Positions 47,436 to 54,867 of a DNA stretch of 64,000 nt are shown here, piece by piece (the first letter of the stretch is position 1; each line of letters opens with the position of its first letter). A program made the translations under genes and the position numbers. This stretch comes from Fimbriiglobus ruber. GTDB lineage: Bacteria > Planctomycetota > Planctomycetia > Gemmatales > Gemmataceae. Below the pieces are notes generated by a model, which saw only the letters and a list, made by a program, of their open reading frames with translations, did no database searches and was not told where the DNA came from. The stretch covers positions 1,488,001 through 1,552,000 of the forward strand of contig NZ_NIDE01000014.1 in the NCBI RefSeq assembly GCF_002197845.1, read 5' to 3'.

Positions 47436-48221
47436 ATGCACGCCCGCCATCGATTTTTCGCCGCCGCCCTCGCAACCGGCCTTGGTTTGACCGCCGGCTG
47501 CGGTTCGTCGCCGGCTCCCGCGCCCGTCGCGGAGCAACCGGCGGCGGAAGCCCCCGCGGTCGTCGCGGTGCCCGCGACCGATACGAAGACTGTGCCCGTG
47601 GTCGCGGTCGTGACCACGCAGCCGGTCCAGGCTCCCGCCCCTGCAGCGCCGCCACCAGCGCCGTTCCGGTTCCCGACCGACGTGGGCGGCAAGGTCATCG
47701 CCGCGACGCTCACGCCCGCCGCCCCGCCGGCGCCGGCGTTCGGTAAATCAACAGCCCCGCGTACCCGATCGTCCGACATCGAACGCGGCGAGCTGCCGCT
47801 GCCGAAGGTCGCCGTCAAGATCCCGGTCCTGCCGCAACCGCCCGCGAAGGTGGCCCGCCCGTCCCCGTCGGTGGAGGGCGTGCCCCTGTTCCTCGGTCAA
47901 GCCGCCGCGCAAGACCCGGGGGCAATTAAGATGACCGAGAAGCTGCCCGTCAAAGCCCAGGGGGCATTCAACCCCCGCGCCACGGACGTGCCCAAGCTCG
48001 CGCAACAACTCCCGGACCGCGCGCCGACCGACGACCCGACCGTCGACCTTTCCACGGCCCGGCTCGTGTTCACCGACCTACCCGCGCCGTTCAACGTGGC
48101 GTGGTTCGTGCGGTTCGGCATCCCCGACCCGTTCGAGCTGGTCGAACAGATGCGAGGCAAGACGGGCGCGACCGGCGAACTCGGAGCGGGACCGGTCGCC
48201 GTCCCGCCCGCGCGGCCGTAA
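47436..48221 (+). CDS. Proline/alanine-rich lipoprotein
   Basis: In this 261-residue protein, MHARHRFFAAALATGLGLTA is followed by GCG, giving a lipobox LTAGC with Cys at about residue 22. The mature part is rich in Ala, Pro and Val with no recognised domain until a possible small folded C-terminal segment (FNVAWFVRFGIPDPFELVEQ). It is probably anchored to a membrane and functionally linked to the YdjY-domain protein encoded just upstream. Confidence 0.7.
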   Translation: MHARHRFFAAALATGLGLTAGCGSSPAPAPVAEQPAAEAPAVVAVPATDTKTVPVVAVVTTQPVQAPAPAAPPPAPFRFPTDVGGKVIAATLTPAAPPAPAFGKSTAPRTRSSDIERGELPLPKVAVKIPVLPQPPAKVARPSPSVEGVPLFLGQAAAQDPGAIKMTEKLPVKAQGAFNPRATDVPKLAQQLPDRAPTDDPTVDLSTARLVFTDLPAPFNVAWFVRFGIPDPFELVEQMRGKTGATGELGAGPVAVPPARP

Positions 48222-48254
48222 GCCCCGGTCCATTGTGGTGGACTGAGCCTAATT

Positions 48255-48301
48255 CACGCCGCCCTCGGCCCGGAAATTGATTCCGGGCCGAGGGCGGCGT
48301 G
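48255..48301 (+). terminator. Terminator hairpin after the lipoprotein gene
   Basis: A perfect 21-bp stem (48255-48275 with 48281-48301) with an ATTGA loop, followed by TTTGTT. It lies 34 bp after the lipoprotein stop. The T-tract is weak. Confidence 0.78.
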
Positions 48302-48350
48302 TTTGTTGAAGGCTCCAAATGAACTATCAATTCTCCGGCGCTTTCTCTTA

Positions 48351-48405
48351 GTGGGACCGCCGTTCCGGCGGTCTTTTGGCCTGGACAGGCGGGATGCTCG
48401 ACCCG
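48351..48405 (+). repeat. Dispersed hairpin repeat, copy 2
   Basis: GTGGGACCGCCGTTCCGGCG and GTCTTTT, then CTGGACAGGCGGGATGCTCG, matching copy 1 at 37270-37324 base for base over most of its length. It is again placed between convergent gene ends. Confidence 0.7.
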
Positions 48406-48416
48406 CGTGCCGAGGG

Positions 48417-49379
48417 TCAAGCCGATGCGGCCGCCAGGATGGCCGTAGCTTGCGTTCGGACGGTCGAGATGTGTCCCTCGCCCGGGAAGATGCGGACGAC
48501 GGCGTTGGGGATTCGCCGCCCGTTCGCCTCGGCCATGACCGGCGTGGCCAATCGGTCGGCGGCCCCGTGGAACAGCGTCGTCGGCGCGGTGACCTCGCCC
48601 AGCGACAAACCCCAGGGGCGGGCGGTTAAATCGAGGTCGCTGACGACCCCGTCGGCTCCCTGTCTCAGGGCTTCGAGAACGTCCGCGGCCGCGAGTTCCA
48701 GCGCGGCCGGGTCTTCCTGGAAGAATCGCTTCTCGTCCCGAGTTTCGAACGTGTCGAGCATTCGGTACAGCGCCCGGGGATTACGGCCCACCTGTCGGGC
48801 GAACGAATTCAGAACGGCCCGCACGGCCGCCGGGGCGACGCGAACCAAGCCGATTTCGCGAGTCGAGATGGCACCGTAGTGCCCCGTCGAGAAATCGCAC
48901 AGGCCACTGGCGATCGCGATCGCCGTCACCCGGTCGCGGAGTTCGAGTGCGGCTGCCAAAGCGAACGGGGTACCGGCGGACACGCCGATTAATCCAAATC
49001 GATTGACGCCCAGGGCGTCGAGGCACGCCGTCAGATCCTTGGCCCACGAGCAGAACGATTTACCCTTGTCCGGATCGGACCAGCCCATCCCCGGCCGGTC
49101 GAACGAGAGCAATCTCAAGTCGGGGTGGTCCGGAAGCGCGGGCAGCAACACCTCGCATTCCAACCGACAGCCCGGATGGCCGTGGTGGTAAATCACGACT
49201 TTGCTGCCGGCCGGGTTTCCGTACTCGTTGAACGCGATGGACCGGCCGGACGCGAGCCGGATGCGCCCCTTCGGCTGTGGGGCGGCAGCCTTCGGACAGG
49301 AAGTCGTGGCGACCGCCGGGAGCACGAATACCAGGCCGGCCGTACCGGCCAGAAGTTGCCGCCGCGTGAGCCCGTTCAT
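48417..49379 (-). CDS. Alpha/beta hydrolase with Tat-like signal
   Basis: A 320-residue protein from the ATG at 49379 (MNGLTRRQLLAGTAGLVFVL), giving a TRRQLL twin-arginine signal. The fold shows VVIYHHGHPGCRLE (oxyanion region), SFDRPGMGWSDPD, nucleophile elbow GLIGVSAGTPFALA, a late acidic residue in TLFHGAADRLATP and His in FPGEGHIS. It is therefore probably a serine hydrolase active outside the cytoplasm; the substrate is unknown. An upstream in-frame start is less likely because it precedes the signal by 42 noncoding-looking residues. Confidence 0.85.
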   Translation of the reverse strand: MNGLTRRQLLAGTAGLVFVLPAVATTSCPKAAAPQPKGRIRLASGRSIAFNEYGNPAGSKVVIYHHGHPGCRLECEVLLPALPDHPDLRLLSFDRPGMGWSDPDKGKSFCSWAKDLTACLDALGVNRFGLIGVSAGTPFALAAALELRDRVTAIAIASGLCDFSTGHYGAISTREIGLVRVAPAAVRAVLNSFARQVGRNPRALYRMLDTFETRDEKRFFQEDPAALELAAADVLEALRQGADGVVSDLDLTARPWGLSLGEVTAPTTLFHGAADRLATPVMAEANGRRIPNAVVRIFPGEGHISTVRTQATAILAAASA

Positions 49380-49578
49380 GCCCGCCCTCCGTGGCTGATC
49401 GCTATTGCTCGTTTCAGGTCTATTCGGCCGCGGGCGGAAGCGAGATGAGTGCCAGACGTGTGATTCGGATAGTTGGCGGATATTGGAAGCCGCCTCGCGG
49501 TACATTTTACCAAGATGTTGCGAACGAACTCAGACGAGCCGGTCGATTCGATGCCGCTCGCCCGACGCGACCAGCCGT

Positions 49579-50521
49579 TCAGTTCTTTTTCGGCGTTACC
49601 CGCGGCGGCGCGGTCGGGTCTTCGGTGGCGTCGCCGTGCCAGAGTGGGGCGATATTGTTCTTGTTCCACTTGTCCCACGTGGTACTGAGTTCGGCCACGC
49701 GCTGGGGTTGCTCGGCCGCGAGGTTATTCTTTTCGCCGGCATCCTTGGCCAGGTCGTAAAGCTGCCAGCCGCTGCTCGTCTTGGTCTCGAAATCGCGCCA
49801 GTCCACGAGCTTTCAGATACCCTGACGGATCGCCTTCTGCGGACCGAAGCGCCAGTAGAGGGCCGGGTGCGGTGCGGCTGCGACATCGCCGGTGAGGTGC
49901 GGGAGCAGGTTCACGCCGTCGAGGTCGGCGTCGACCTTCGCACCCGCGAGCGCGCAGGCGGTCGGGAAGACATCGAGCGCGATCACGGGCGAATCGTAGG
50001 TCTTGCCCGCGGGGATCTTGCCGGGCCACGAGACGAAGAACGGGACGCGGATGCCGCCTTCGAGCGTCTGGCCTTTGTCGCCACGGAGCGGCGTGTTGAC
50101 GCCCGTGTTGTAGGCGAGGAAGGGCTTGCGGCCCGACCCGCCGTTGTCGCTGAAGAAGAAGATCAGCGTGTCCTTGTCGCGGCCCGTCTTGCGGAGGTGG
50201 GCGGTGACGCGGCCGACCGCGTCGTCCAGGCCGACGAGTAGCGAGAGGTAGCCGTGGCGGGCGGGGTCGGTGATGGAAGCCGGGACGCGGTCGCCGTACT
50301 TCTTCAGCACTTCCAGCGGCGTGTGGACGGCGTTGTAGGCCAAGTACAGGAACCACGGCTTGTCCGCGTGCCGGTCGACGAAGGCGAGGGATTCGTCGGT
50401 GAACAGGTCGGTGGTGTAGCCGTCGAGCTTTTGCAGGTCGCGGCCGCGGTAGATCATGTCGTGCGAGTGGGCCGAGCCGAACTTCGCCTCGGCGTCCTTG
50501 TGCAGTAGGAAATTGTGCCCG
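49579..50521 (-). pseudogene. Truncated sulfatase pseudogene
   Basis: Almost identical to the C-terminal two thirds of the intact sulfatase at 52318-53736, from GHNFLLHKDAEAKFGSAHSH to the stop. Two lesions are visible. The 5' third including the CSPSR active-site motif is missing upstream of 50521. There is also an in-frame TGA at 49813-49815 where the paralogue has TGG (GDWKLVDW becomes GI-stop-KLVDW). The copy cannot be functional. It marks one arm of a local duplication. Confidence 0.88.
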
Positions 50522-50623
50522 GGCACAGAAAGATTTCCGTAACCGAGATTGACGAGGGGTGACCTATCGGCGAAACTTGTCGAAGATATGGATGTCAGTT
50601 CTTTGCAGGAAGCATTTCCTTCT

Positions 50624-51079
50624 ATGCAAATGTGGTGCATGATGTTTGTCCGTTTTTGTCTTGTTGCTATTGGCCTGTCTGTTGTGCCCGGTGCCGTAGC
50701 CTTCGGGCAGGTGGTGGTGGGAGGGGGAGGGGGTACAGCGGCACCGCCGCCGCAAGTTACCAACCTTCAGGTCACCGTTGTGGGCACACCACCCACCCCG
50801 GGAGTGATCCAAGCCAGCGGGAGTTATTCCAACGGCCCCGCTGGAGTGGGTACCAACCAATTCAATTTTGAAGCATGGTATGTGACCTACCCTGGCGGAG
50901 TCCGAACTGTGACGAAAGTCCAGACGGTAGGCTGGAACAATCAAGGGGCAGCCGGATCTTAAACCGGTCAGTTCAATGGATTAACGTCGGGTCAAACGTT
51001 TTTTGTGAAAGCCAACTATCTGGATGTCAACGGGATTGTGCTTGCGTCCGCGAGCTCGGTTGACTATTTAGTGCCTTAA
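50624..51079 (+). pseudogene. Secreted hypothetical protein interrupted by an in-frame TAA
   Basis: A signal peptide (MFVRFCLVAIGLSVVPGAVA) precedes a Gly/Pro linker and a beta-sandwich-like domain (PPQVTNLQVTVVGTPPTP, FNFEAWYVTYPGGVRTVTKV). A TAA at 50960-50962 stops translation after AAGS, but the same frame continues sensibly (TGQFNGLTSGQTFFVKANYL, ASASSVDYLVP) to the TAA at 51077-51079. The whole is 152 codons. Either it is a recent nonsense pseudogene or the shorter protein is made. G+C is lower than in the flanking sulfatases. Confidence 0.55.
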
Positions 51080-51087
51080 GCAGCCGT

Positions 51088-51178
51088 GGCTCATGAGGTG
51101 CCCGAGGTAGAGGCCGGATGGATTGTTAACATGGCTAACAAGTTATAGTTGGTCTCTACCTCAAGCGCCTCATGAGCC
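51088..51178. repeat. Short palindromic element with GGCTCATGAGG ends
   Basis: GGCTCATGAGGTGCCCGAGG (from 51088) mirrors GGCTCATGAGGCGCTTGAGG (minus strand from 51178), with an A+T-rich 35-40 base centre. The ends match those of the 38574-38846 MITE (GGCTCATGAGGCGG), so both belong to one family. No clear target duplication. It could also serve as a terminator for the preceding gene. Confidence 0.65.
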
Positions 51179-51379
51179 GCAAGTCGGTTGCGAATCATCA
51201 GGAAATCAGATAATGGCCCGCAGGGTAGCACGGTATTGCAAATGGCCCACAGAAGTCTCTACAGGTTCTGACCTTGCGATCGTTTGGACAAAAGCCATCA
51301 CGCGCAGCGGGTTACTACCGGAAATCAGCCGACATTGGATTTGGTCAAGTTCAATCAAACGGCCTTATCGGAGTTCTAC

Positions 51380-52207
51380 ATGCGACGGGAAAAAAACGAC
51401 CGGCACGCGTTCACCTTGATCGAGGTGATTATCGTGCTGGCGATTATTGGCGTGTTGATCGGTCTTTTGATCCCTGCCGTACAAGGTGTTCGTATGGCGG
51501 CAGCGCGGACCGCCGTCCAGAATCAGATGCGGCAAATTGCCCTCGGCGTAGCGAATTATGAGAACAACAAGGGAAAATTACCTTCTCAGGTTATTCCTCA
51601 AGAAGGCTCAATGATGAGTGTGCTTCTTCCGTATTCGGGAACGCCTCAGCCCGTAGGAAGTGGGGCGATCTCGCCCTATACAAATCGGCTCGATCCGAGT
51701 TACGCGTTCTACCCGACGCGAGACGGGTCGAGTAGTTTCGCCTTTAACGCGCAGGTGTTCGCCAAGGCGCGACAGATGTCGTCAATCACAGACGGCACGT
51801 CGAACACCGTCATGCTGACCGAGCGGTATGCCCGGTGCGGACGCGTCACAAACGTTCTTTGGGCAATGATGCAAGTCCTGTGCCTTGATGGCCGCACGGG
51901 CCAACCAACACCATGTGTCAATTACCCCGATCGCACGGCGACGTTCGCCGACGGTATGTACAACGACATCCTCCCACAGTTCAACTCGGCCGTCGGATAT
52001 TCGCTCGGAACGGACCCGGCGCTCACTTTTCAATCGGTTCCCCTGCCGGACGCGTGTGACCCCAGGATTGTTCAGTCCTCGGCCCACGCGGGATTGATGG
52101 TCGTGGCGATGGACGGCAGCGTTCGCATCTATACCCCATCGATTCAACCGGCCGTCTATTGGTCCTCAATCACTCCGGACAAAGGCGAAACAATCACGAG
52201 CGACTGA
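51380..52207 (+). CDS. DUF1559 family prepilin-like protein, divergent
   Basis: A 275-residue protein from the ATG at 51380. RHAFTLIEVIIVLAIIGVLI is a type IV prepilin methylation signal, followed by GLLIPAVQGVRMAAARTAVQ and the usual MRQIALGVANYENNKGKLPS segment. ITDGTSNTVMLTERYA and, near the end, SSAHAGLMVVAMDGSVRIYT match the family. Envelope or pseudopilin-like role inferred. It sits in the lower-G+C insert between the two sulfatase copies. Confidence 0.87.
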   Translation: MRREKNDRHAFTLIEVIIVLAIIGVLIGLLIPAVQGVRMAAARTAVQNQMRQIALGVANYENNKGKLPSQVIPQEGSMMSVLLPYSGTPQPVGSGAISPYTNRLDPSYAFYPTRDGSSSFAFNAQVFAKARQMSSITDGTSNTVMLTERYARCGRVTNVLWAMMQVLCLDGRTGQPTPCVNYPDRTATFADGMYNDILPQFNSAVGYSLGTDPALTFQSVPLPDACDPRIVQSSAHAGLMVVAMDGSVRIYTPSIQPAVYWSSITPDKGETITSD

Positions 52208-52317
52208 GGGTTGCCGGCTATCGCGGCGGAGTTGGTTTTACATCAAGACTCTGTCGCGATACGTGAGAAGTACCGGCGTTGATTTTCAGGTTTTCGTTCT
52301 TGGTTTTGTGTCCATTC

Positions 52318-53736
52318 TTACTTCTTCTTCGGCGTTACCCGCGGCGGCGCGGTCGGGTCTTCGGTAACATCGCCGTGCCAGAGTGGGGCGACGTTGTTCT
52401 TGTTCCACTTGTCCCACGCGGCACTGAGTTCAGCCACGCGCTGCGGTTGTTCGGCCGCGAGGTTGTTCTTTTCGCCGACGTCCTTGGCCAGGTCGTAAAG
52501 CTGCCAACCGCTGCTCGTCTTGGTCTCGAAATCGCGCCAGTCGACGAGTTTCCAGTCGCCCTGACGGATCGCCTTCTGCGGACCGAAGCGCCAGTAGAGG
52601 GCCGGGTGCGGTGCCGTAGCGGCCTCGCCGGTGAGGTGCGGGAGCAGGTTCATGCCGTCGAGGTCGGCGTCGACTTTCGCGCCCGCGAGCGCGCAGGCGG
52701 TCGGGAGGACGTCGAGCGCGATCACGGGCGCGTCGTAGGTCTTGCCCGCGGGGATCTTACCGGGCCACGAGACGAAGAACGGGACGCGGATGCCGCCTTC
52801 GAGCGTCTGGCCCTTGTCGCCCCGCAAAGGAGTGTTGACGCCCGTGTTGTAGGCGAGGAAAGGCTTGCGGCCCGAGCCGCCGTTGTCGCTGAAGAAGAAG
52901 ATGAGCGTGTTCTTGTCGCGGCCCGTTTTGCGGAGGTGGGCGGTGACGCGGCCGACCGCGTCGTCCAGGCCGACGAGTAGCGAGAGGTAGCCGCGGCGGG
53001 CGGGGTCGGTGACCGAAGCCGGGACGCGGTCGCCGTATTTCTTCAGCACTTCCAGCGGCGTGTGGACGGCGTTGTAGGCCAGGTACAGGAACCACGGCTT
53101 GTCCGCGTGCCGGTCGATGAAGGCGAGCGATTCGTCGGTGAACAGGTCGGTGGTGTAGCCGTCGAGCTTTTGCAGGTCGCGGCCGCGGTAGATCATGTCG
53201 TGCGAGTGGGCCGAGCCGAACTTCGCCTCGGCGTCTTTGTGCAGCAAGAAATTGTGCCCGCCGACGAGGAAGCCAAAGTAGTCGTCGAACCCGCGGGACT
53301 GCGGCTGGTGGGCCGGGTCGTAGCCCTGGTGCCATTTACCAATGAGGCCGGTGGCGTACCCCGCGCCGCGGAGGCGGTCGGCGATGGTCCGCTGGTCGAG
53401 CGGCAGGCCGAGTTTCGCCTCGTCGCCGACGTGCGGGTTGAACTCGTGGCCGAACCGCGTCTGGTAGCGGCCGGTGAGCAGGCCGGCGCGGGACGGACTG
53501 CAATACGGCGCGGAGACGTACCCGCTGGTGCAGCGCACGCCGCTGGCGGCCAGGGCGTCGATGTGCGGCGTCGGCACGTCCTTGCCGCCGTGAACACCAA
53601 TGTCCGCGTAGCCGAGGTCGTCGGCGACGATGACGAGGATGTTGGGTTTGCCGGCGGCTCGACCGGGGGCATCGGCGGCCCGACCGACGGCGTGCGACGC
53701 CAACACCAGCACGCACGCAAGGAGGGAGAGTTTCAT
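52318..53736 (-). CDS. Sulfatase (arylsulfatase family), intact copy
   Basis: A 472-residue secreted enzyme with signal peptide MKLSLLACVLVLASHAVGRA. NILVIVADDLGYADIG supplies the metal-binding Asp pair, and CSPSRAGLLTGRYQTRFG holds the C-x-P-S-R motif whose Cys is converted to formylglycine. FFFSDNGGSGRKPF and DWKLVDWRDF follow. It cleaves sulfate esters, probably from sulfated polysaccharides. The ATG at 53736 starts the signal; an in-frame GTG at 53748 is possible. It lies 4-16 bp after the zinc-ribbon gene, suggesting an operon. Confidence 0.93.
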   Translation of the reverse strand: MKLSLLACVLVLASHAVGRAADAPGRAAGKPNILVIVADDLGYADIGVHGGKDVPTPHIDALAASGVRCTSGYVSAPYCSPSRAGLLTGRYQTRFGHEFNPHVGDEAKLGLPLDQRTIADRLRGAGYATGLIGKWHQGYDPAHQPQSRGFDDYFGFLVGGHNFLLHKDAEAKFGSAHSHDMIYRGRDLQKLDGYTTDLFTDESLAFIDRHADKPWFLYLAYNAVHTPLEVLKKYGDRVPASVTDPARRGYLSLLVGLDDAVGRVTAHLRKTGRDKNTLIFFFSDNGGSGRKPFLAYNTGVNTPLRGDKGQTLEGGIRVPFFVSWPGKIPAGKTYDAPVIALDVLPTACALAGAKVDADLDGMNLLPHLTGEAATAPHPALYWRFGPQKAIRQGDWKLVDWRDFETKTSSGWQLYDLAKDVGEKNNLAAEQPQRVAELSAAWDKWNKNNVAPLWHGDVTEDPTAPPRVTPKKK

Positions 53737-53752
53737 AAGGCTCGACACGCGG

Positions 53753-54268
53753 TTAGAAAGTCTTTGACACGCCCACAGGCGCGAGCGAGTTGGCTTCGTT
53801 CTCTCGCTGCTTTTTCATGTACAGGAAGTAGCCCATGACCAGCATCACGATGACCAGGATGCCGAGGACGATGAACCGAATCGGGGACGTGCGGTAACCG
53901 CCGCCGTCTTTCTTGGACTTTTTCTTCTTTCTCGGTCGGTCGTCGTCATCCTCATCATCGTCGGTGACGCGAGCCTTGGCCTTTTTCTTCGGCCGGTCGT
54001 CATCATCGTCGTCGGCGACGCGAGCTTTGGTCTTTTTCTTCGGCCGGTCGTCGTCATCGTCGTCGGCCACCACTTTCGGCTTCGCGGGTGCCGCTGCGAC
54101 GGGCCGCGCGGCGACGGGAGCCGCGGCCCTGACCGGCGGCGGGGCTTCGACCGCGAACATCACCCCGCATTTCGGGCAGGTGATCGCGTCACCCAGAGTA
54201 AACCCTTCGGGCTTGGTACTCTTCATCCCGGTTTTGCACTCGGGGCACGCGATGCGAAGGATCGGCAC
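53753..54268 (-). CDS. Zinc-ribbon membrane protein with repeated DDDD/RPKKK blocks
   Basis: The 171-residue protein has an N-terminal zinc ribbon CPECKTGMKS and CPKCGVMF, an Ala/Pro linker, and three DDDDDDRPKKKxKARV-type acidic-basic repeats at about residues 68-122. A single membrane helix (FIVLGILVIVMLVMGYFLYM) follows near residue 134-153, with a short tail. Such one-helix zinc-ribbon proteins are common in planctomycetes; the function is unknown. It is probably cotranscribed with the sulfatase. Confidence 0.7.
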   Translation of the reverse strand: MPILRIACPECKTGMKSTKPEGFTLGDAITCPKCGVMFAVEAPPPVRAAAPVAARPVAAAPAKPKVVADDDDDDRPKKKTKARVADDDDDDRPKKKAKARVTDDDEDDDDRPRKKKKSKKDGGGYRTSPIRFIVLGILVIVMLVMGYFLYMKKQRENEANSLAPVGVSKTF

Positions 54269-54290
54269 GGCGACGTTCCTCTTGGCAAAG

Positions 54291-54410
54291 TCAGGGGAGT
54301 GTGACTGACCCGATGACGAAGTAGATTTCGAGTTTATACCCGTCGAAGAGTTCCAAGTCGATTAGGACATCTTCGTTCGGCAAGAAATGCGTATCCACTT
54401 CCCGGTCAGC
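54291..54410 (-). pseudogene. Possible C-terminal remnant of a clan AA aspartic protease-like gene
   Basis: The minus strand encodes PNEDVLIDLELFDGYKLEIY and FVIGSVTLP before a stop at 54291, resembling the last strands of small retropepsin-like proteins. A stop codon lies directly upstream in frame and the catalytic DTG part is not found. The partner-type gene at 54451 is just upstream. Confidence 0.3.
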
Positions 54411-54450
54411 TAGAGCAATTCAAGTCATCGACATTGCTACGTTTTTGTCT

Positions 54451-54714
54451 TCAATCCAGGTATCGCTTTCTCGGCTTCACACGGGCGTAGTAGTCGTAAC
54501 CGATCCGGAGGAATAACAAGCGCGGTGTTCGACCATCGGCTCTCAGGCGTTGATGGATGTCGAACTTGGTGTCACCGAAGTGAATTTCTCCCGTTTCCAG
54601 GTCGATGCCCACCGCTTTTCCGCGCAATCGTTGGGCATCGTGAGTGGACTGGTATTCGTTCCAAATAGCCAGCGCTTTGGCGGAATCTAGCTCGTTCGGT
54701 GTTTCGGTTTGCAT
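54451..54714 (-). CDS. Small conserved hypothetical protein, 87 residues
   Basis: It begins MQTETPNELDSAKALAIWNE and ends VKPRKRYLD, with GKAVGIDLETGEIHFGDTKF in the middle. I do not recognise a named family; its size, charge and the neighbouring protease-like remnant suggest one gene of a small two-gene unit found in related planctomycetes, but this is memory-based. The ATG at 54714 is preferred to one six codons upstream. Confidence 0.5.
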   Translation of the reverse strand: MQTETPNELDSAKALAIWNEYQSTHDAQRLRGKAVGIDLETGEIHFGDTKFDIHQRLRADGRTPRLLFLRIGYDYYARVKPRKRYLD

Positions 54715-54867
54715 CTCGCACCTCCCGCGCATCTCAGACGGTCGATCCTTAATTTACACGCCTTTCCACCGTTGTCCCACTCGACAGAGATGAAAGTGCT
54801 CGTCGCCGTTCGGCCCGTGCGTATCGGCTGGGACCGCGTCCCGGTGTTCTTCGGCCCGGCCGATTTG

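Noticed and set aside
48255-48301. Considered as part of the dispersed hairpin repeat family
   Set aside because: Its stem sequence differs completely from the GACCGCCGT repeat that begins 50 bp later; it is better explained as an independent terminator.
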